From positions 61,838 to 125,837 of the forward strand of contig NZ_JAHBBI010000009.1 in NCBI RefSeq assembly GCF_019331695.1: a stretch of 64,000 nucleotides of DNA, given 5' to 3'. Shown one piece after another: positions 50,162 to 60,009 of this stretch. Below the pieces are notes generated by a model that worked only from the letters and a program-made list of their open reading frames with translations, had not been told where the DNA came from and did no database searches. Source of the stretch: Bifidobacterium pluvialisilvae. GTDB taxonomy: Bacteria; Actinomycetota; Actinomycetes; Actinomycetales; Bifidobacteriaceae. A program made the position numbers and the translations under genes. Position 1 is the stretch's first letter; every line of letters begins with the position of its first letter.

Positions 50162-51286
50162 ATGGCAAGACAAGCATCGTCGGCAGTGTCCTCACGACGC
50201 GCGAACAACCGCGGGGGCGGCTCATTCGCATCCTCCATCCTCGGCATCATCGGCGAGATACTGCTGACCATGGCCGCGGTACTGGCGTTGTATATCGCAT
50301 GGCAGCTGTGGTGGACCGGCGTCGTGGCCGAACAGGCGCAGGCCGACCAGAGCAGCAACGCCTCCTGGGTGGCCCCGAAGCAGTCGGGTAACGGCTACGC
50401 CATCGCCAAGGCCCAGTCCGGGGAGCCGCCGGTCGAGCCGAAGAGCGCCAACACCGGCGACCTGATAGGGCAGATCTACATTCCGCGCTTCGGCTCCGCA
50501 TGGCATCGCAACGTCGTGCAGGGAACCGACGCCTATGAGCTTTCCCGCCACGGACTCGGCCACTATGAGGAGTTGCAGATGCCGGGCGAGCTCGGCAACG
50601 TCGCCATCGCCGGCCACCGTTCCGGCTACGGCGAGCCGCTCGCCCACGTGGACGAATTCCAGAAGGGCGACAAGATCATCCTGCGTACGAAGGACTACTG
50701 GTACGTCTACTCGTACACGAACTACACCATCGTGACGCCCGAGCACACCGAGGTCGTGGCCGCCGTGCCCGGCAAGCCCGGTGAGACCCCCAAGGACCGC
50801 TACGTCACGCTCACCACCTGCGAGCCGCGATACACCACGGCCACGCATCGTTGGATCTCCTACGGCAAGTTCGACTATTGGGCCAAGGTGTCCGACGGCA
50901 TCCCGCAGGAGCTGGCCGGCGACATGTCGTCAGGCAAGGTCGAATTCGTGCAGAACCAGGCCTCGCCCCTGGCCCGTCTGTCCTCCGTCATGGCCAAGGT
51001 CATCATCGGCCTCGCCCTCGCCTACGTCGTCGTCTATCTGGCCTCGCTGATCGCATGGCGGTATCCGGCCCTGCGCCAGCTGCGGACCGGCCATCGTCCC
51101 GCCCCCGGCGCCAGCATCTACGGTTGGATCTACCGTCACCAGCCCGGACCCGCGCTCATTCGATGGCTGCTGCTGCTCATCGTGGCGCTCGCCATCGTCG
51201 GATGCCTGTTCCAGTGGGGCTTCCCGTGGGCGGCGTCCAATATCCCGTATCTGCAGGTCACGTCCAACTTTGTTGCCGTAGAGTAG
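50162..51286 (+). CDS. srtE: Class E sortase
   Basis: This 374-residue protein has an N-terminal membrane helix (about 28-50), the sortase beta-barrel in the middle (about 100-255), and one or two further helices near the C-terminus (about 275-300 and 335-360). Catalytic residues are visible: His in AIAGHRSGYGEPL, Cys220 in TLTTCEP and Arg in THRWISYG. Class E enzymes are the housekeeping sortases of actinobacteria and attach LPXTG/LAXTG-like proteins to peptidoglycan. This enzyme is a reasonable candidate to anchor the giant adhesin with its LSKTG signal. It is coupled to DUF881. Confidence 0.92.
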   Translation: MARQASSAVSSRRANNRGGGSFASSILGIIGEILLTMAAVLALYIAWQLWWTGVVAEQAQADQSSNASWVAPKQSGNGYAIAKAQSGEPPVEPKSANTGDLIGQIYIPRFGSAWHRNVVQGTDAYELSRHGLGHYEELQMPGELGNVAIAGHRSGYGEPLAHVDEFQKGDKIILRTKDYWYVYSYTNYTIVTPEHTEVVAAVPGKPGETPKDRYVTLTTCEPRYTTATHRWISYGKFDYWAKVSDGIPQELAGDMSSGKVEFVQNQASPLARLSSVMAKVIIGLALAYVVVYLASLIAWRYPALRQLRTGHRPAPGASIYGWIYRHQPGPALIRWLLLLIVALAIVGCLFQWGFPWAASNIPYLQVTSNFVAVE

Positions 51287-51337
51287 CCGTAGAGTGGTTC
51301 CGACGTCCGAGTGACGTCTGATTGTTCAGGAGACATC

Positions 51338-52018
51338 ATGACAGATTCAGCATCTTCCCCGATGGACGTGCCGGAGGATTCCGCGCGCGTCCTCGTCATC
51401 GACAACTATGATTCGTTCGTCTACACGATCGTCGGCTATGTGCAGACGCTCGGCGCGACGGTGACGGTCGTGCGCAACGACGCCATCGATCCCGCGAAGC
51501 CGGGCCTGCTTGACGATTTCGACGGCGTGCTGATCTCCCCCGGTCCCGGTGCGCCCGCCGACTCCGGCGTGAGCGAGGACATGATCCGTCTGTGCGCCAG
51601 GGAGCACAAGCCCATGTTCGGCGTGTGCCTCGGCATGCAGGCGCTTGGTGAGGTGTATGGATGCACGGTCAGCCACGCACCCACCATCATGCACGGCAAG
51701 ACCAGCCTCATCGAGCATGTCGACGATGAGATCTTCGCCGGGGTGCCGAATCCGATGACGGCCACGCGATACCATTCGCTGGCCGTGGAGCCCGATAGCG
51801 TGCCCGATACGCTTGAGGTGACCGCTTGGACGAAGGATGACCATATCGTGCAGGGCCTCCGCGTGAAAGGGATGCCGATGTATGCGGTGCAGTTCCATCC
51901 CGAATCGGTGATGACCGAGGGCGGGTATCGTCTGCTCGCCAACTGGCTCGCCGTCTGTGGACAGAAGTCCGCGGTGGCGCGTTCCGCCGGCCTGCATCCC
52001 AAGGTCGCCGCCGCCTAG
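51338..52018 (+). CDS. Glutamine amidotransferase (anthranilate/aminodeoxychorismate synthase component II)
   Basis: This 226-residue class I glutamine amidotransferase has the nucleophile Cys97 in FGVCLGMQALGE and the His-Glu pair in VQFHPESVMTEGG. The VIDNYDSFVYTIVGY beginning and ISPGPGAP motif are typical of TrpG/PabA. It supplies ammonia for anthranilate or 4-amino-4-deoxychorismate. No trpE or pabB is adjacent. The same gene type sits beside pknB in Mycobacterium (Rv0013). CAGGAG lies before ATG 51338; a start 27 bases upstream lacks one. It is separated from pknB by a long bidirectional terminator. Confidence 0.92.
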   Translation: MTDSASSPMDVPEDSARVLVIDNYDSFVYTIVGYVQTLGATVTVVRNDAIDPAKPGLLDDFDGVLISPGPGAPADSGVSEDMIRLCAREHKPMFGVCLGMQALGEVYGCTVSHAPTIMHGKTSLIEHVDDEIFAGVPNPMTATRYHSLAVEPDSVPDTLEVTAWTKDDHIVQGLRVKGMPMYAVQFHPESVMTEGGYRLLANWLAVCGQKSAVARSAGLHPKVAAA

Positions 52019-52063
52019 GCGCATATGGTTGGCACACTGGATTTGGCTCCGTGCCACGTCCGG

Positions 52064-52114
52064 ATATGGTTGTGCCCCGGTCCTTCATCGGTAAGGACCG
52101 GGGCACAACCATAT
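52064..52114. terminator. Bidirectional terminator between the amidotransferase gene and pknB
   Basis: A perfect 22-base stem, 52064-52085 / 52093-52114 (core GGTTGTGCCCCGGTCCTT), has a 7-base loop, between convergent genes. Confidence 0.9.
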
Positions 52115-52143
52115 CCCGGTGATTTGTGCGTCGGGAACCGCCG

Positions 52144-54228
52144 CTACTCCTTGCTGTCGCCGCCGGTGGATCCGGTTGCGGAGTCGGTGGGCGACGTACT
52201 GCTTGTGCTGCTGTTCGTCGGGCTGGGGCTCGGACTGCTGGGGGCCTTGGTGGTCACGGTGATCGTGCTGCCCTTGTCGACCTGCTGGCCGGCGCCGGGG
52301 TTGATTCCCGTGACCAGTGCGTCATCGGAGCTGTTGCCGCTGACCGAGACCTTGAAGCCCGCCGACTCCAGCTGCTGCCGGATGGACGATAGCGTGGACG
52401 ATCCGCTGGTGTCGACGGACGGGACCGTGACCTTCTCCTTGCCCTGCGACACATAGAGGGTGACCGACGACCCCTGTTCCACCTTGGTGCCGGAACCGGG
52501 ATCCACGCGCATGACCGCGCCGGCGGCCATGGTGTCGGAGTATGCGGAGCGGATTGTGGCGGTGAGGCCGGACTGCTGCAGCTTGGCGGTGGCCTGGTCC
52601 TCGGAGATGCCGGTGAGGCCGTCGGGGACGGTGGTCATGCCGGACGAGATGTAGATCACGATGCTCGCGCCCTTGCTCTGCGTGGTGCCCGCGGCCGGGT
52701 CGGTGCGGGTGACCATGTCCTTGTCCACGTCGCTGCTCTCCTCCACGGAGGCGGAGCCGTTCACCTTGAACCCGAGCTTCTCCAGTTCGGCCTTGGCCTC
52801 CTCCTGGGTCTCGCCCTTCACGTCAGGTACCTTCACCTGCTTGGGGCCGGTGGAGAACCATACCGTGACCGTGGAACCCTTCTCTGCCTGGGTGCCGCCG
52901 GCCGGGCTCTGCTTGGTGAAGGTGCCCTTCTCCTTGTCGGAGTTGTTGTCCTGCTTCTCCACATAGGTGAAGCCGGCCTCCTCGATCTTCTCCTTGGCGA
53001 GGGCGCTCGACATCTGTTCGGTGATCGTGGGCACGGTGGCCGTCTGCGTGGCGCCGCCGTGCAGGAGGAACCACAGGCCGAGGCCGATGGCCACGACCGC
53101 CAGCACGGCCACGATCGCGGCGATCTGCTTCTTCTTTTTCGCCTTCGCCGCGGCGGCCGCCCGGCGTCCGCCGCGCGTGGCCGCGTCCGTGGCCGTGCCG
53201 GTGCCGGTCATTGTGCCGGTCACGGGGTTGAACGCCTCGGTCTTGGTGCCGGTCCCCGGCTCGTAGGCCGCCGGCTGGGCGGTGGGGCCGACGGCCGGCT
53301 TCATGGCCTGCGTCTTGGCGTTGCTCAGGTCGGTCAGCGGGTTGAAGGCCGCTGCGGCGGGGGTGCCGCCGTTCATCAGGGCGATGACGTCGTTGCGGAA
53401 CTCCGTGGCCGTGGTGTATCGGTTCTGACGGTCCTTGGCCATGGCCTTGGCGCAGATCGAATCCCACATCTTCGGCAGGCCGGGCACGATGGCGCTCGGC
53501 GGCGTGGCCACTTCGGAGACATGCTGGTAGGCGATGGCCACGGCGGAGTCGCCGGTGAACGGCGGCCGCCCGGTCAGCATCTCGTAGAGCACGCATCCGG
53601 CGGAATACAGGTCGGAACGCATGTCGACGTTCTCGCCGCGCGCCTGCTCGGGGGAAAGATACTGCGCGGTGCCCACCACACCTTGCGACTGGGTCATCGT
53701 GGCCGAGGAGTCGTCCAGTGCGCGGGCGATGCCGAAGTCCATGACCTTGACCACGCCCTGGTCGCTGATCATGATGTTGCCGGGCTTGATGTCGCGGTGG
53801 ATGATGCCCATGCGATGCGAGTATTCGAGCGCGCTGAGCACGCCGATCATCACCTGTTCGGCGTCGCGCTGGCTCAGGGCGCCGTTCGCCTTGAGGATGT
53901 CGCGCAGCGTCTGGCCCTTGACGAACTCCATGATCAGGTACGGCACGTTGACGGAACGGCCGGCATCGTCCTTGATGGCCTCTTCGCCCGAGTCGTAGAT
54001 CGACACGATGTTCGGATTGTTGAGCATGGCCACCGAATGCGCCTCGCGGCGGAACCGTGCCAGGAAGATCGCGTCGCTGGCCAGGTCGGCGCGCATGATC
54101 TTGATGGCGATGGTGCGTCCCAGACGGGTGTCCGTTCCGACATGGACCTCCGCCATGCCGCCATGGCCGATGAGTTCACCGACGGTGTACCGCCCGCCGG
54201 CCAATGATGCCGGTATGTACATACTCAT
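52144..54228 (-). CDS. pknB: Serine/threonine protein kinase PknB with four PASTA domains
   Basis: This 694-residue protein has a cytoplasmic kinase domain (about 10-280, GELIGHGGMAEV glycine loop, Lys in AIKIMR, catalytic HRDIKPGNIM, DFGIA), a Thr/Ala-rich juxtamembrane region, and one membrane helix (about 376-396). Four extracellular PASTA repeats follow (about 400-670) that bind peptidoglycan fragments. A Ser/Pro/Thr-rich tail ends the protein. PknB coordinates wall growth and division. It is the last gene of the ppp-rodA-pbpA-pknA-pknB run and overlaps pknA by four bases (ATGA), indicating translational coupling. Confidence 0.95.
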   Translation of the reverse strand: MSMYIPASLAGGRYTVGELIGHGGMAEVHVGTDTRLGRTIAIKIMRADLASDAIFLARFRREAHSVAMLNNPNIVSIYDSGEEAIKDDAGRSVNVPYLIMEFVKGQTLRDILKANGALSQRDAEQVMIGVLSALEYSHRMGIIHRDIKPGNIMISDQGVVKVMDFGIARALDDSSATMTQSQGVVGTAQYLSPEQARGENVDMRSDLYSAGCVLYEMLTGRPPFTGDSAVAIAYQHVSEVATPPSAIVPGLPKMWDSICAKAMAKDRQNRYTTATEFRNDVIALMNGGTPAAAAFNPLTDLSNAKTQAMKPAVGPTAQPAAYEPGTGTKTEAFNPVTGTMTGTGTATDAATRGGRRAAAAAKAKKKKQIAAIVAVLAVVAIGLGLWFLLHGGATQTATVPTITEQMSSALAKEKIEEAGFTYVEKQDNNSDKEKGTFTKQSPAGGTQAEKGSTVTVWFSTGPKQVKVPDVKGETQEEAKAELEKLGFKVNGSASVEESSDVDKDMVTRTDPAAGTTQSKGASIVIYISSGMTTVPDGLTGISEDQATAKLQQSGLTATIRSAYSDTMAAGAVMRVDPGSGTKVEQGSSVTLYVSQGKEKVTVPSVDTSGSSTLSSIRQQLESAGFKVSVSGNSSDDALVTGINPGAGQQVDKGSTITVTTKAPSSPSPSPTNSSTSSTSPTDSATGSTGGDSKE

Positions 54229-55316
54229 CGTGACCCTTCCTTCCCTGCGTTCTCGTTATCATTCATGATTGTCTCGCCATCGTCGCCATTATCATCGGGG
54301 ACGTTCACGGGCGGCGACGGAATCACGTCCTGCCTGACCGGCTGCGGTGCGGCTGCGGCCTTGGGATTCTGCCTGGCCACCCAGTCGGAGGCGGAGAACA
54401 GCAGCAGCGGCTGGTGCGGCTTGCTCATGACCCTGCGGGTCAGCGGCCCGCTGGTGGTCTCGATGAGGTTCTCCGGCGTCTCCGTCTCCTGGTCGAGCAG
54501 GCGGCGTTCGATCTTCGCCAATGTCCGGGAGACCACGAGCGCGTTGGCGGGGCGGTCCTTCGGGTCCTTGGCGAGCATGGTCATCACGAATTCGCGCAGC
54601 TGCCAGTCGATGGTCTCCGGCAGTGGCGGCACCGGGTCGTTCACGTGCGCGGCCGCGATGTCCACGGGCGTGGCGCCGGTGAACGGGCGGTGGCCGCACA
54701 GTCCCTCATAGGCCACGACCCCCAGCGAATAGATGTCCGATTGCGGCGTGGCCTGTTCGCCCTGCGCCTGCTCGGGCGAGATGTACTGCGCGGTGCCCAC
54801 GACCATGCCGTCCTGTGTGATCTGTGCCTGGTTCGTGGAATACGAGACGCCGAAGTCGGTGATTTTCACCTCTCCCGTGTCGGAGACCATGATGTTAGCC
54901 GGCTTGACGTCGCGATGAATCACACCATGCGAATGCGCCACGTAGAGTCCCCGGGCCGTCTGGATGAGGATGGGCAGCAGCTCCGTGGGCTCCATGGCCC
55001 CGCGGCGCTTGTAGATCTCGGCCAGCGAGTCGCTGGGCACGTATTCCATGATGAGGAATCCGATGCCGTCATGCTCGTAGTATTCGAACAACGCGGCGAT
55101 GTTCGGATGCGCCAGGTTCGCGGAGTTGTGCGCCTCGGCGCGCAGACGGCGGAGCTTGGCCTCCTCGTTGGAGAGGTCGGCGCGTAGCGCCTTGATGGCC
55201 ACCGGGCGTTCCAGCTCGATGTCGTAGCCTTTCCACACCTCGCCCATGCCGCCCTGCGCAAGTCGCTGGTCCAGGCGGTAACGGCGATGGATCAGTTGCC
55301 CCTCGATGAGTCTCAT
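54225..55316 (-). CDS. pknA: Serine/threonine protein kinase PknA
   Basis: This 363-residue protein has a full kinase domain: RLAQGGMGEVWKGYD glycine loop, AIKALRADL with the ATP-binding Lys, HRDVKPANIM and ITDFGVSY, and APE-like SPEQAQG. About 90 residues of Pro/Asp-rich tail follow. No clear membrane helix is seen, unlike mycobacterial PknA, so it may be soluble. It overlaps pbpA upstream and pknB downstream by four bases each. PknA and PknB usually phosphorylate division and wall-synthesis proteins together. Confidence 0.94.
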   Translation of the reverse strand: MRLIEGQLIHRRYRLDQRLAQGGMGEVWKGYDIELERPVAIKALRADLSNEEAKLRRLRAEAHNSANLAHPNIAALFEYYEHDGIGFLIMEYVPSDSLAEIYKRRGAMEPTELLPILIQTARGLYVAHSHGVIHRDVKPANIMVSDTGEVKITDFGVSYSTNQAQITQDGMVVGTAQYISPEQAQGEQATPQSDIYSLGVVAYEGLCGHRPFTGATPVDIAAAHVNDPVPPLPETIDWQLREFVMTMLAKDPKDRPANALVVSRTLAKIERRLLDQETETPENLIETTSGPLTRRVMSKPHQPLLLFSASDWVARQNPKAAAAPQPVRQDVIPSPPVNVPDDNGDDGETIMNDNENAGKEGSR

Positions 55317-56773
55317 TGCTTCAAAGCCTCCTGCATGACTTGCTGCATGATCGGTCCGGCGGCTTCGGAACCGAATGCGTTGACGTTGTGCACGACCACG
55401 GCCACCGCGATCTTCGGATCGTCGGCCGGAGCGAATCCGGTGATCCAGGAATCGTTGGAGCTGTTGTTGCCGATCTGCGCGGTGCCGGTCTTGGCGGCCA
55501 CCTTGGCGTTGGCGAGCTGCAGTTGCGGGTCCTCCTTGGTGATGACCGCCTGCATCATGGTGTTGAGCTTATCGGCGGTGCTCTTGGAGAAGGCCTGCGA
55601 GAACGTGGAGGGGGAGTTTTCCGAAACGACGCTGAGGTCGCTGGCGCGGACGCGGTCCACGAGGGACGGCTGCATCATCTTGCCGTCGTTGGCCACGGCC
55701 GAGGCGATCATGGCGTTGAGCAGCGGGGTCTCCAGCGTGTCCCCCTGGCCGATGGAGGCCAGCGCGAGGCGGTCGTTGGTCGCGCCGTCGGGGAACTTCG
55801 AGGCGGTGGCCTTCATCGTCAGACCGGACGAACTGGTGCCGTCGACGGTGATGGAGCTGCCGAAGCCCATCTTCTTGGCCTGGTCGGCGATCTTCTCATT
55901 GCCGAGCTTGACGCCCAGCTGGGCGAAGGCGGTGTTCGACGAGTACGCGAAGGCGTCGAGCAGCTGCATGTTGCCGTTCGATCCGGCGGCCGCGCTGGAC
56001 GTGTTCGTCAGCTGCGTCTGCGTGCCGGGCAGGGTGTACGAGCTGCCGGCGGGCACCGACGTGTTCGTGTCATAGCCGTTCTCGAGCGCCGTGGCGGCCA
56101 CGACGATCTTGAACGTGGACCCGGGCGGATACAGCTCGCTCGTGGTGCGGTTCAGCATCGGGTTGCTCTTGTCGGCGATCAGGGCCTGATACGTCTTGTT
56201 GACATTGGCGCTGTTGTGGCTGGCCAGCCCGTTGGGATCGTAGCTGGGTGTGCTCACCATGGCCAGGATGCGGCCGGTCTTGGGCTCCATGGCCACGACG
56301 GCGCCCTGCTGGTTGCCCAGCAGCTGGTAGGCGAGTTTCTGCAGCTTCGGGTTGATGGACGTTTCGATGTTGGCGCCCTTGTTCTCCTCGCCGGTGAACA
56401 ACGATTTGAACTTGCTGAGCCACAGCGAGCTGTTCTCGCCGCTGAGCAGGGTGTTGCGCGAGGCCTCGATGCCACGGTCGGCGCGCGTGGTGACGGAGAA
56501 GTATCCGGTCACGGGCGCGTACAGCGGTCCGTTGGAATAGGAGCGCTGGTAGGAGAAGGCGTCGTCGGATTTGTCGGACTTGGCGATGACGGTGCCGTCG
56601 CTGGCGAGAATCGCGCCGCGTGGCGCACCGTATTCGTGATACAGCGCACGGGTGTTGCGGGGGTCGGAGTTCAGCGAGTTCGCCTGTATGGTCATGAGCT
56701 TCGTTGTGGAGAGCCCGAGGATGGCGAACAATACGATGACCGCCGTGAAAAGCTGACGCAATGAGGTGTTCAT
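55313..56773 (-). CDS. pbpA: Class B penicillin-binding protein PbpA
   Basis: This 486-residue protein has an N-terminal membrane anchor (LFTAVIVLFAILGLSTTKL), a non-catalytic dimerisation part (about 40-150), and a transpeptidase domain. The active-site motifs are PPGSTFK (Ser-x-x-Lys), YSSNTAFA (SxN) and AKTGTAQIG (KTG). It cross-links peptidoglycan with its partner glycosyltransferase RodA, encoded just upstream. I take ATG 56773, with AAAGGAGG before it and a four-base overlap with the rodA stop; the longer frame to 56890 is not needed. Confidence 0.94.
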   Translation of the reverse strand: MNTSLRQLFTAVIVLFAILGLSTTKLMTIQANSLNSDPRNTRALYHEYGAPRGAILASDGTVIAKSDKSDDAFSYQRSYSNGPLYAPVTGYFSVTTRADRGIEASRNTLLSGENSSLWLSKFKSLFTGEENKGANIETSINPKLQKLAYQLLGNQQGAVVAMEPKTGRILAMVSTPSYDPNGLASHNSANVNKTYQALIADKSNPMLNRTTSELYPPGSTFKIVVAATALENGYDTNTSVPAGSSYTLPGTQTQLTNTSSAAAGSNGNMQLLDAFAYSSNTAFAQLGVKLGNEKIADQAKKMGFGSSITVDGTSSSGLTMKATASKFPDGATNDRLALASIGQGDTLETPLLNAMIASAVANDGKMMQPSLVDRVRASDLSVVSENSPSTFSQAFSKSTADKLNTMMQAVITKEDPQLQLANAKVAAKTGTAQIGNNSSNDSWITGFAPADDPKIAVAVVVHNVNAFGSEAAGPIMQQVMQEALKQ

Positions 56774-58464
56774 CGGGTCCTCCTTTCGTTCGCGGTTGAG
56801 CTTGACGTCGTGCGTGGCTGTGTGCGGGACGTCACCGGCCAGTCGGCGGTCGGATTGTTGGACAGTGTGTCGCCGTCCTGCGCCGCCCATTCATCCTGCT
56901 GCCGACGTTGCCGGATGGCGTGGGCGCCATGACGGCCGCCGGGCGTATGCCGTCCGGGGGTGATGACCTCGGTGGCCTCCTGATTGGCGGCCTCGGCCTC
57001 CTTCAGGGCCTGCTGCGCGTAGGGCATGTCCTGGGGGACGCCGGCCTGGGCACCTTGCTCCGCGCGTGCGGCGGCCTCGGCCTGCTTCTCCTTCTCTTTC
57101 TCGCGGATCGCCATGAGCGCCTCGTATTGGAAGGTGTCGCTGTCCACATCCTCTTCCGGCTTGTTGGCCGCGTTGGCGATGATGAGCAGCAGCGTGGCGA
57201 GGATGCAGTTGGCGATGAGGCTGGAGCCGCCGGCCGCGAGATACGGCAGGGTCAGGCCGGTGAGCGGGATGACGAGCGTGATGCCGCCGACCACCGTGAA
57301 CACCTGGAACGCCATGGTGAACACGAGTCCGGAGGCCAGCAGCTTGCCGAAGCCGTCGGAGACCTTCATGGCCGTGACCATGCCGGCGCCGATGATGATG
57401 AGATACATCGTCAGGATGGCGAACAGGCCGGTCATGCCGAGTTCCTCGCCGAGCGACGAGTAGATGAAGTCGGAGTTGGCGAGCGGTGTGACGATGGGGT
57501 GCCCCTGGCCGAGGCCGGTGCCGGTCATACCGCCCGTGGCCAGGCCGAACACGCCCTGGACCAGCTGCATGGAGCCGCCGATGGCGTTGTATACGGCGTA
57601 GTCGAACGGGTGGAGCCATGCGTTCACACGGTTGCCCACATGGGTGAAGATCATGGATGCGAGCACGGCGCCGCCGGCGAAGAACACGCCGCCGATGACG
57701 ATCCAGCTTTTCTGGCCGGTCGCCACGTACAGCATGGAGACGAACATGGCGAAGAACATGAGCGATGTGCCCAGGTCATGCTGCAGCACGAGCACGCCCA
57801 TGCACACGGCCCACACCACGATGATCGGACCGAGATCCTTGAGTCGCGGCAGCCGTAGACCCAGCACCTTTCTGCCGCCAACGGCCAGCTGGTCGCGGTG
57901 GTCGAACAGATAGGCGGCGAAGAAGAACGCGAGAAACAGCTTGGCGAACTCCCCCGGCTGGAGCGAATGGCTGCCGAATCCGATCCAGATTCGTGCGCCC
58001 TGGATCTCCTTGCCGAGACCGGGGATCATGGGCGACAGCAGCAGCGCCAGCCCCGTGACCATGCTCACGTACGAGAACCGGCGCAGTACGCGGTAGTCCT
58101 TCAGGAAGATGACGAGCAGGATGCAGAGCACCAACGCCAGTGCCAGCCATGTCAGCTGGTTGAGCCCCGCCGTGGTGGCCCGGCCGCCGAACGTGTCGTT
58201 CTGGCTGTCGATGCGGGCGATCATGAGCACACCGGTGCCGCTGAGCAGCAGCACGCAGGGCAGAATCACCGGCGAGGTGTAGGGCTGGAACCTGACGAGC
58301 ACGATCCAGAACACGAGGAACAGCACGCCGACGACGCCCAGACGCGTGGTGTATGCCGGGGGGAACGACCCCTGTACGCGCATGAACATCTGGAAGAAGC
58401 CAAGCACGACGATGATCGCTGCGAGCACGAGCAGCGAGGCCTGACGAAGACGACGGACGATCAT
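56770..58464 (-). CDS. rodA: RodA/FtsW-family SEDS peptidoglycan glycosyltransferase
   Basis: This 564-residue protein has about ten to twelve membrane segments. The SEDS signatures include GSHSLQPGEFAKLFLAFFFA, VWAVCMGVLVLQHDLGTSL and GLATGGMTGTGLGQGHP. SEDS proteins polymerise lipid II into glycan strands with a class B PBP. After the last helix (about residue 452) comes a cytoplasmic tail of about 110 residues, rich in Ala/Glu/Gln then Arg, which is longer than usual. The start at 58464 overlaps the phosphatase stop (ATGA). It is coupled to pbpA downstream. Confidence 0.94.
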   Translation of the reverse strand: MIVRRLRQASLLVLAAIIVVLGFFQMFMRVQGSFPPAYTTRLGVVGVLFLVFWIVLVRFQPYTSPVILPCVLLLSGTGVLMIARIDSQNDTFGGRATTAGLNQLTWLALALVLCILLVIFLKDYRVLRRFSYVSMVTGLALLLSPMIPGLGKEIQGARIWIGFGSHSLQPGEFAKLFLAFFFAAYLFDHRDQLAVGGRKVLGLRLPRLKDLGPIIVVWAVCMGVLVLQHDLGTSLMFFAMFVSMLYVATGQKSWIVIGGVFFAGGAVLASMIFTHVGNRVNAWLHPFDYAVYNAIGGSMQLVQGVFGLATGGMTGTGLGQGHPIVTPLANSDFIYSSLGEELGMTGLFAILTMYLIIIGAGMVTAMKVSDGFGKLLASGLVFTMAFQVFTVVGGITLVIPLTGLTLPYLAAGGSSLIANCILATLLLIIANAANKPEEDVDSDTFQYEALMAIREKEKEKQAEAAARAEQGAQAGVPQDMPYAQQALKEAEAANQEATEVITPGRHTPGGRHGAHAIRQRRQQDEWAAQDGDTLSNNPTADWPVTSRTQPRTTSSSTANERRTR

Positions 58465-60005
58465 TGTTGTTTCTTCTCCGGGCTTGATGACGGCGAAGGC
58501 GTCTGCTGCGGGGTCTTGGCCGTCTCGCTCTGCTTCGCGAGATTCTCGGCCTGCTGCCGAATCAGTTCCGCATGGTTGGAGGCCTCGTCGTAGGAATTCA
58601 CGGAAATGCTGCCGTTGGCGAGCTGGTCGCGCCATGACTGGGGAAGGTCGGCGACCATGATGTCGGTGCGCGTGACCTCATGGGAGAGCTGCAGACCGAA
58701 GAAATCGGTGGGAACGCCCTGATAGATGGCCACCGCACCCTCGGATTCACCAAGATAGTACTGTTGCTGGGACCAGCGCCAGGCGCCGAATCCGACGCCG
58801 CCAAGCACCAGCAGCATGATGACGATGATGGAGATGACGACGTTGCGCGAACGGCTGTGGCGCCTGCGCTTCTGCTGCGCCTTCTCGCGCTGCTGGGCCT
58901 TGATGGTCTTCGCCACCTCGGGGTCGTGCGGATCCGCGGTCAGGCTGCCGTCGCGCTTCTGTACCACGGGAATCTCGCCGGTGTTCGGCATCGCGATGTC
59001 CCCTGTGTCGGTGCGTTGCGACGATGGCTGCGCCACGCGCGGCGCCTCTGGTTCGGTCTTCGCCACCGGTTCGCTCTGCGTGAGGGCCGCGGCACGCTGG
59101 GCCGGGCTGCCGGCGTCGGCCTTGAGCGCCGGGGCGGTCGCCACGGGCTCGTCGATGATGTCGGCGATGCTTTCCAGACTGCTGCTCACCGCTCCCCCGA
59201 CCAGCGGAACGGGCGCATCCAGATCGGCGCCATCCCCGGCGAGCGGCAGCGTGGCATCCGCGATCACCGCGGTCACGTTGTCGGTGCTGCCGGCCTTCAG
59301 CGCCATGGCCACGAGCATCTGCGCGCATTCCTCGGGGTCGGCCACCTTCTCCAGCACCTCTTCGATGGTGGAGTCCTCCAGTACGCCGCACAGGCCGTCG
59401 GAGCACAGCAGCCAGCGGTCCCCGGGCAGTGCACGGCGGATGGAGATGTCCGGCCGCGGGTCGATGTCGAAGTCGCCGAGCACGCGCATCACGACGTTGC
59501 GCTGCGGATGGCTCTTCGCCTCCGGCTCGGTGATGCGTTTCGTGTCGATGAGATGCTGGACGTAGCTGTGGTCCTTCGTGGCGCGGATGATCTTCCCGTC
59601 ACGAAGCAGGTATGCGCGGGAATCGCCGATATGCGCCAGAATCCAATGGTTCTGCACGAGGCTCAGCGCGGTCACGGTCGTGCCCATGCCGGAAAGACGA
59701 CGCTCATGCTTGGCCTTGCCCACGATGGCGTCGTGTGCGGCGAGCACGGACGTCTCCATCATCGCGGCGATGATCTCCACATCGTCGGCCGCGTCCTCAT
59801 GCTCGATGTGCGCCAGCGAACGGATGGCGATGGTCGAGGCGGTATCGCCGCCGGCATGACCTCCCATGCCGTCGCAGATGGCGGCGAAATGCCGGCCGGC
59901 GAACGAGGAATCCTGATTGTTGCTCCGCACGTATCCGACGTCGGACACCGTGGTGGAATACAACGTCAGCGTTGTCGCCGATTCGGAAGTGTTCATTGCG
60001 TTCAT
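58461..60005 (-). CDS. pstP: PP2C-type serine/threonine phosphatase (PstP)
   Basis: This 514-residue protein has an N-terminal PP2C domain (about 15-245) with metal-binding motifs CDGMGGHAGGD, GDSRAYLLRDG, CSDGLCGVLED and DNVTAVIAD. A Pro/Ala/Thr-rich linker, one membrane helix (about 387-408) and an extracellular part of about 100 residues follow. It reverses PknA/PknB phosphorylation. A GAGGTGA site favours ATG 60005. The gap to fhaB is four bases, and the overlap with rodA is four bases. Confidence 0.94.
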   Translation of the reverse strand: MNAMNTSESATTLTLYSTTVSDVGYVRSNNQDSSFAGRHFAAICDGMGGHAGGDTASTIAIRSLAHIEHEDAADDVEIIAAMMETSVLAAHDAIVGKAKHERRLSGMGTTVTALSLVQNHWILAHIGDSRAYLLRDGKIIRATKDHSYVQHLIDTKRITEPEAKSHPQRNVVMRVLGDFDIDPRPDISIRRALPGDRWLLCSDGLCGVLEDSTIEEVLEKVADPEECAQMLVAMALKAGSTDNVTAVIADATLPLAGDGADLDAPVPLVGGAVSSSLESIADIIDEPVATAPALKADAGSPAQRAAALTQSEPVAKTEPEAPRVAQPSSQRTDTGDIAMPNTGEIPVVQKRDGSLTADPHDPEVAKTIKAQQREKAQQKRRRHSRSRNVVISIIVIMLLVLGGVGFGAWRWSQQQYYLGESEGAVAIYQGVPTDFFGLQLSHEVTRTDIMVADLPQSWRDQLANGSISVNSYDEASNHAELIRQQAENLAKQSETAKTPQQTPSPSSSPEKKQQ

Positions 60006-60009
60006 GCCG